From Corynebacterium choanae (GTDB taxonomy: Bacteria > Actinomycetota > Actinomycetes > Mycobacteriales > Mycobacteriaceae), in assembly GCF_003813965.1 (NCBI RefSeq), contig NZ_CP033896.1, forward strand, positions 2,914,001 to 2,978,000: 64,000 nucleotides of DNA, in the 5' to 3' direction. This document shows, in pieces, positions 59,190-64,000 of the stretch. Position 1 is the first letter of the stretch. Each line of letters begins with the position of its first letter. The position numbers were made by a program, and so were the translations under genes. The notes beneath the pieces are model-generated. The model did no database searches. It was not told the origin of the DNA and worked only from the letters and a program-made list of their open reading frames with translations.

Positions 59190-59597
59190 ACCATGGGTGG
59201 CTGACACAAAGCATAGAATCTTCGTCGCTGACAGCCGACTACTAATGTGTACTGGCCGCATTACTTATTCACCGATCGTGTGCCGCAACCAGCCGTGTAG
59301 CAGCGATGCGTCCCCGGCAATGCGGTGACCAGTAGTGGATTTGCGGTCTGCACGAGCGAAGCAATCGTGACTAAGATAGATGGTCACACCAAATATTGTG
59401 ACTGTGGTGGCAGCAGGTAGCTTGCATGGCAGCGTCCAATTCTGCGGCGACATAACCCATGCCAGGTCACCTTTTCATTGCCATAGTCATAAACCTCTCC
59501 GTGCTGCATGCTGTCACGTTCCATGTGCTGTGTGCAGCCGCCTTTCGACAGCCCCTGTCGAAAGAACCCCGCAACCGCAAGGATTGATGAAACACAA
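59190..59597. other. gap between trxB and trxA
   Basis: About 400 bp without a gene. A GTCACA/TGTGAC inverted repeat lies near 59382-59402; its half-sites face the wrong way for a Crp/GlxR site. The trxA ORF could be extended upstream to 59508 but the added residues do not resemble thioredoxin. Confidence 0.45.
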
Positions 59598-59921
59598 ATG
59601 ACCGCACCTGTGACTATCACCGCCGAGAACTGGTCGACCACTGTCCTTAACGCCGACAAACCAGTGCTCGTGGACTTTTGGGCCGAATGGTGTGGCCCGT
59701 GCCGTCGCATCGGACCGGTGCTGGAAGAGATCGCCTCTGAATATGGTGACAAGTTCGTCATCGGCAAAGTCAATGTTGACGAGCAGCGGAGCCTCGCCGC
59801 CATGTGGCAGGTCATGAGCATTCCGGCGTTGATGTTTTTCTCCAACGGCAACAAAGCCGGGGAGCTCATTGGTGTCCACACCAAGGAAGACATTGTCGCC
59901 AAATTGCAGTCGCTGGCCTAA
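59598..59921 (+). CDS. trxA: thioredoxin
   Basis: A 107-residue thioredoxin, the usual length. The redox site WCGPC has its cysteines at positions 32 and 35, preceded by LVDFWAEW; the cis-proline turn SIPAL and the GNKAGE segment are in place. It reduces protein disulfides and is recharged by TrxB. AAGGA lies some 15 nt upstream of the ATG, a wide spacing. Called trxC at this locus in mycobacteria and corynebacteria. It precedes cwlM on the same strand. Confidence 0.95.
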   Translation: MTAPVTITAENWSTTVLNADKPVLVDFWAEWCGPCRRIGPVLEEIASEYGDKFVIGKVNVDEQRSLAAMWQVMSIPALMFFSNGNKAGELIGVHTKEDIVAKLQSLA

Positions 59922-60248
59922 CACCACCACCGCTGGGTTTGCTTCGCGAAGCCACTGCAACCGGTTACGTCGGCAACAGGTGGGGATCCGTGGGTTGCCC
60001 GCACATCGCTGGTTGAGTTGTACTATCACACCAGGGGCGATCCGCTGCCTTGCACGGTGATAATTCCATCACCTGCTCACACCTACTGCAGTTTTCCCTG
60101 GCACATCTCACACCAACAACACAGAGGATGCCCGGGAACTGCGGTAAAGGGTGAAAAACCCTGGTCGTGGTTCGGCGCCCTTCGCAATACAAAACCGGCG
60201 ACTGCTATTGTTTTTCTGATCGTTGTTATTCCTCCAAGGAGCGTTTTC
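59922..60248. other. gap between trxA and cwlM
   Basis: No gene is seen. A perfect 12-bp palindrome GCTTCGCGAAGC lies at 59941-59952. The last bases hold the AAGGAG ribosome site of cwlM. Confidence 0.45.
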
Positions 60249-61436
60249 GTGCACGAAGTTTTACGCGTTGGCGACCGGTCTCCTCGGATTGCCGAGGTCC
60301 GAGCCACCTTGGCCCGGCTCGGGCTGTTGGACGGCTATGCCGCCGACGTCACCGGCAACGGTCAAATGACCTACAGTGATGCCGACACTATCTATGACGA
60401 TCAGCTGGCTACAGCAGTGCAAGCCTTCCAGCAGTCCCGCGGTATTGTTGCCAACGGCTATATTGGCGAAGCAACATTAACCGTGCTGCGGGAAGCGTCG
60501 TACACGCTGGGTGCCCGGGTGTTGAGTTTCCAACCCAATAATGTGCTCGTCGGCGACGATGTGGCGCAGCTCCAACAGCATCTGCTCGAGCTCGGGTTTT
60601 ATGCTGGCCGCTTGGATGGCCACTATGGTGCCGACACCCATAATGCGGTGCGCACCTATCAGCTCAACAGTGGTTTGACTGACGATGGTATTTGCGGGCC
60701 GAAAACGATCCGTTCGCTGAAATATTTGGGGCGCCGGATCACCGGCGGTAATCCGCATGCAATCCGGGAACGGGAACAGGTACGCCAGGCAGGTCCACAG
60801 CTTGCCGGCAAACGGGTGGTTATTGATCCTGCCCTGGGTGGCACCGATTCTGGGCGCATGGTGCAGGGACGATTCGGCGAAATCAGCGAGGAAGAAATCC
60901 TGTGGGATTTAGCGACCCGGTTAGAAGGTCGCATGATTGCCGCAGGGATGGAAACCATCAAGTCCCGTCCCCGATTTGATAACCCTTCCCATACGCAACG
61001 GGCTGATATTGCCAATGCTTTCGGCGCCGATGTGATGCTGTGTCTGCGATGTGACAGCTATCAGAATGAGAAAGCTAATGGCTGTGCCACGTTTTTCTTC
61101 GGCTCTGAGCATGGTTCAACCTCGCTGTCGGGGGAGCATTTATCTGGGTTGATCCAGCGGGAGATTACTGCCCGAACCGGTTTGAATAACTGCGGGAATC
61201 ATGCCCGCACCTGGGACATGCTGCGGTTGACGCAAATGCCCACCATTGAGATTGTCACCGGCTATGTGACCAGCCCTGACGATGTGGCATTACTGACCGA
61301 CCCGCAGGTGCGTGACGCGATTGCCGAATCGGTGGTCGTGGCAGTGAAACGGTTTTATCTATTGGATTCCGACACGTTGGAAACTGGCACCTATAAATTC
61401 GCTGATTTGCTCGCGGAAGAAGAACTACTCGACTAG
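60249..61436 (+). CDS. cwlM: CwlM, amidase-fold regulator of peptidoglycan synthesis
   Basis: A 395-residue cytoplasmic protein with two peptidoglycan-binding-like domains (about 5-80 and 95-165, each with a YD/D..T..AV..FQ pattern) and an N-acetylmuramoyl-L-alanine amidase (Amidase_3) fold (about 183-370). It lacks a signal peptide. The amidase domain appears inactive: the zinc-binding GHGG is ALGG (in IDPALGGTDSG, near residue 188) and the second zinc His is Arg (in LCLRCDSY). In mycobacteria CwlM is phosphorylated and stimulates MurA rather than cutting wall; the lost ligands agree with that. The GTG at 60249 has AAGGAG 8 nt upstream, much better than the longer frame. It is followed by a convergent GNAT gene, as in related genomes. 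Confidence 0.92.
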   Translation: MHEVLRVGDRSPRIAEVRATLARLGLLDGYAADVTGNGQMTYSDADTIYDDQLATAVQAFQQSRGIVANGYIGEATLTVLREASYTLGARVLSFQPNNVLVGDDVAQLQQHLLELGFYAGRLDGHYGADTHNAVRTYQLNSGLTDDGICGPKTIRSLKYLGRRITGGNPHAIREREQVRQAGPQLAGKRVVIDPALGGTDSGRMVQGRFGEISEEEILWDLATRLEGRMIAAGMETIKSRPRFDNPSHTQRADIANAFGADVMLCLRCDSYQNEKANGCATFFFGSEHGSTSLSGEHLSGLIQREITARTGLNNCGNHARTWDMLRLTQMPTIEIVTGYVTSPDDVALLTDPQVRDAIAESVVVAVKRFYLLDSDTLETGTYKFADLLAEEELLD

Positions 61437-61501
61437 CTTGTCGTGCTGCCGCACCGCGCCGGATTTCACCCGCCGATGGCCGATACTGGATGTGCTGGCG
61501 G

Positions 61502-62236
61502 CTAGCTGATGGGGAATTCGTTGTCGGCAAGTAGTGTTGTCGAGGCTGCCTCGTATAGCAATCCTTGGGTGGGGGGTAGCTCGAGGCGCATCCGCGGCAC
61601 AATCGGATGGTCTTGCGCAATGTGAAAGCCTGCCTCAAGCAGAATCTGAAAGTCCAGAAGCCCGATTTTTCCGGGATGCAGCAGCGCGTCAGCGACTTCT
61701 TTCCGCAATGGCTGCGACATCGTCTCCGGGGCGCTGTGGGTGGCTGTATCGTCTGTGCAGAGCTGACCGCGGCGGCGAGTACCGGAAAGATTCCGAAATG
61801 CGAACATCTCCATTGCAACAACCCCGCGCTGGGTTAACTCGTCGGCGACAGCAGCAAGCAGAAGCAGTGCTTGGCGTTGCCCTTCCGAACTGTCAGGATA
61901 GGCGCAAAACAGGCTGGTGACGAGTTCCGCATCGTCGCTCACCGGGGCAGTGGGCATTAATGCGGCACCGGGTGCGAGTTCCGCGGGACAGTACAACACT
62001 GTGCCGATTGCTTGGTCACTGTCCCCATCGCGGTCAGCGGAAACCAGATTGAAACCGCAACATCCCCTGGTTGATAGCATGCGCGCGATCCATGCCTCTT
62101 TTTCCAGCACAACATCATGCTGTTCAGCAATAGCAGCAGCACAAGCGGTGTCTGCTTCCCAAAACACGGTGTGTAATGCCAGCGGAATAACACTGCTGGT
62201 GTTGGCTGGTGAAAGCGGTAATGCGAAAGCAGTCAT
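61502..62236 (-). CDS. GNAT-like acetyltransferase of the cwlM-parB interval
   Basis: A 244-residue soluble protein corresponding by place and orientation to Rv3916c of M. tuberculosis and the GNAT-type gene before parB in Corynebacterium. The most conserved-looking block is LHPGKIGLLDFQILLEAGFHIA near residue 187, followed by PRMRLELPP. The acyl-CoA pyrophosphate loop is not obvious, so the acetyltransferase label is weak. It is convergent with cwlM (65-bp gap). Its usual neighbour parB is not next: a helicase gene follows instead. Confidence 0.75.
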   Translation of the reverse strand: MTAFALPLSPANTSSVIPLALHTVFWEADTACAAAIAEQHDVVLEKEAWIARMLSTRGCCGFNLVSADRDGDSDQAIGTVLYCPAELAPGAALMPTAPVSDDAELVTSLFCAYPDSSEGQRQALLLLAAVADELTQRGVVAMEMFAFRNLSGTRRRGQLCTDDTATHSAPETMSQPLRKEVADALLHPGKIGLLDFQILLEAGFHIAQDHPIVPRMRLELPPTQGLLYEAASTTLLADNEFPIS

Positions 62237-62414
62237 AGCGGAAAAGGTTTTCTTCGGCGCGGACGACAGGATTACAACAGTACTTGCGACAATACCGATT
62301 TCTTGGCGGCCGTGAGGGCGCCCTGCGCGGTGCAGATGACCGTCGGCAGGGTGATACTTGCAAAAATATCGGCGCAGCGGAACAAGCGCTGCTTTGACGC
62401 CGATCGGGCCGGCT

Positions 62415-64000
62415 TTAATCCAAGGGGATGAGGCTGGTGGGTTCGCCGACTACGGTGATAGCCAGCTCGTCGCGGGCACGGGACGCCGCCACATAGAGCA
62501 GGGCACGTTCCCGTTGCAAGGATTCGTTTTGTTCCGCCGGCGGACAGCCCTCATAGAGGCCGAGTTTTGACATGGAATCTTCCGACATGTCGGCGAGCAG
62601 TACGTGGGTAAATTCCATTCCTTTGGCATGGTGCATGGTGTGCGCCGACACTTGCCCATCCCAGGGGGTTTTCCCGGATCGTTTGGTGACACAGTCAATG
62701 CCGTGATCGGCTAACGTGGCCACGATTTCACTGATTTGGTCACGGGTACGGGCAAGGATCCCGATATGCGTATTGGGTTCATTACGGGATAACCAGTGGC
62801 GTACCTTGTCGACGATCGCCTGCTGCTCATCGGTTTTTGAGGCTGCCCGCAGCATTTGGGGATGCGGCCCGTGTCGCAGTGACCGGTAGCCTAATGTGGT
62901 GTCGGCGAAACCGGTGGAGTCGAAAAATGTTTCTTCCGCCAGGATTGCTGCGGCAAAGTCGAGGGTTTCTTTCGTGGTGCGATAGTTGTGCCGGAGCCGG
63001 TGGCTGGCTTGCCCCCGGGTTTCGATGCCGAATCGGGCAAGTGACAAACGGTTACCGTAGATCCGCTGATGGGAGTCTTCGGCGAAGAAAATATCGTTCG
63101 GTCCTGGTTGGACGGCGGCCCGAATAAATCGCCAGTGGCCGGCGTGGAAATCTTGCGCTTCATCAACGATGATGTGGTCGAGCAGTGGTTCTTGGCGTGC
63201 CTCAAGGATGGCTGCCGCAAGCACCGCATGGGCCGCAAATGGTAGCGCCGCAAGCTGCCCGCAGCGGCGCAGGAACTCTTGTGTGATCGTGAAGATGATG
63301 GCGCGTTCCCGTTTCGACAGCTGGGTGCCGCGACCGATACGGGCAGTGGTGAGATAGTCCTGCTGATTGTTGAGATCAGTGTGCAGGAGTACTTCGGTGA
63401 ATTCTGCCCGCAGGAACAGCGGATGCTGCTTCGTTGCCGGCAGATCAGCGCCATAGACGGCGGCAGCTTCCCGCCACAGCTGGTCGGCGGTGCGGTCATT
63501 CATCACTGTTGGTCGATAGTCGCCGCTGTGCCCAAATAGTTGACTGCGGCACCGGTTGACTTCCGCGGCCGGGGCGTGCCGCAGAAAACTACTCACGGTT
63601 GCATCGATACCGCTCACTGCTAAACCGGGCAACCCCGGATAGTTGGCTTCCGGAAGGTGCGGGTTGAGTTCGTTGAGTTGCGTTTTCAACTGTTGGGCGA
63701 GCGGCCGGGTGAAACTGGTGAGCAATACCCGGGGTGGCTGGGCGGCTACCGGATTGTGCAACAGCCGGTTGGTGCGATGCAGCAGCACCACGGTTTTCCC
63801 GGTGCCGGCACCGCCAACAACCCGAGCCGATCCGGAATGGTCACAGTCAACTGCGTGCTGTTGTGACGGGTGGAGGAACAACCGCCATGCGGCGAAGCTG
63901 CCGTGTTCAAGCATCGCCTGCAGGGTGTGTTCATCAGGTTCGCAATAATAGTTCGAGGCCTGCAACCGGTCGACAAGACCCCTGTCGGTGGTTGGATCAG
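62415..64000 (-). CDS. UvrD/Rep-like superfamily 1 helicase, 5' end beyond the window
   Basis: At least 528 residues of an SF1 DNA helicase; the open frame continues past the right edge, so the N-terminus is missing. Motif I is GGAGTGKT, motif II IIVDEAQD, then HNYRTTKE (motif IV region) and HHAKGMEFTHVLL (motif V) and LYVAASRARDEL (motif VI), all in order. The segment before motif I (GSFAAWRLFLHPSQ) matches a group of actinobacterial helicases whose N-terminus often carries a RelE-like domain; that part would lie outside. No nuclease motif is visible. It sits where parB would be expected after the GNAT gene, so it is probably an insertion or a shift of parAB further right. Confidence 0.85.
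   Translation of the reverse strand, partial: DPTTDRGLVDRLQASNYYCEPDEHTLQAMLEHGSFAAWRLFLHPSQQHAVDCDHSGSARVVGGAGTGKTVVLLHRTNRLLHNPVAAQPPRVLLTSFTRPLAQQLKTQLNELNPHLPEANYPGLPGLAVSGIDATVSSFLRHAPAAEVNRCRSQLFGHSGDYRPTVMNDRTADQLWREAAAVYGADLPATKQHPLFLRAEFTEVLLHTDLNNQQDYLTTARIGRGTQLSKRERAIIFTITQEFLRRCGQLAALPFAAHAVLAAAILEARQEPLLDHIIVDEAQDFHAGHWRFIRAAVQPGPNDIFFAEDSHQRIYGNRLSLARFGIETRGQASHRLRHNYRTTKETLDFAAAILAEETFFDSTGFADTTLGYRSLRHGPHPQMLRAASKTDEQQAIVDKVRHWLSRNEPNTHIGILARTRDQISEIVATLADHGIDCVTKRSGKTPWDGQVSAHTMHHAKGMEFTHVLLADMSEDSMSKLGLYEGCPPAEQNESLQRERALLYVAASRARDELAITVVGEPTSLIPLD

Noticed and set aside
59382-59402. GTCACA-N8-TGTGAC as a GlxR/Crp site
   Set aside because: The half-sites point the opposite way from TGTGA-N6-TCACA.

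Overview
The window reads as chromosomal DNA of a Corynebacterium-like member of the Mycobacteriales, on one shoulder of the replication origin. The evidence is the right-hand gene order: cca/pcnA, a MutT4-like NUDIX gene, a DUF6049-type membrane protein, murJ with pseudokinase tail, sigM, trxB, trxA, cwlM and a GNAT gene. This is the order that precedes parB-parA-oriC in Mycobacterium and Corynebacterium. No rRNA, tRNA, CRISPR array or intact insertion sequence was recognised.

Layout. 0.4-9.2 kb: accessory envelope genes (an unknown 716-aa membrane-anchored protein, a small secreted protein, a serine beta-lactamase-like protein, a dicarboxylate/amino-acid symporter, an SdpI-type and a TM2 protein) and a possible structured RNA near 3.5 kb. 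9.3-14.4 kb: photolyase, an MgtC-family protein and a LacI-type regulator. 14.9-19.7 kb: a four-gene import operon (binding lipoprotein, ATPase, fused permease, glycerophosphodiester phosphodiesterase) with two LacI-like dyads upstream. 20.4-22.3 kb: PEP carboxykinase. 23.2-32.7 kb: tryptophan synthesis genes, unusually arranged as trpE-trpGD(fused) (+), a terminator, a separate trpCF (+), a decayed ABC-F gene, then trpBA on the opposite strand.

29.2-41.1 kb is the most striking part. It holds 14 copies of the ParB-binding centromere sequence parS (TGTTTCACGTGAAACA): 8 exact, 5 with one mismatch and 1 with two. Much of this interval is gene-free (about 2.8 kb and 2.6 kb). It carries only an MMPL transporter, whose coding sequence contains one parS, and an SBF-like transporter. 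This is almost certainly the chromosomal centromere, and its site number and partly regular spacing are high.

41.3-45 kb: a conserved small protein, the tRNA hydroxylase TrhO, a solitary DNA adenine methyltransferase and a DUF2200 gene cut short by an in-frame TGA. 45.2-64 kb: the conserved origin-side block, interrupted by a leucine-rich-repeat lipoprotein (between cca and the NUDIX gene) and ending in a UvrD-like helicase that runs off the window. The block combines peptidoglycan synthesis (lipid II flippase MurJ, regulator CwlM), thiol-redox control (SigM, TrxB, TrxA) and tRNA maturation.

Many 5' ends lie where a -10 box sits 6-8 nt before the start codon, suggesting leaderless transcripts. 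Functions are assigned by recognising motifs by eye; no database search was run.
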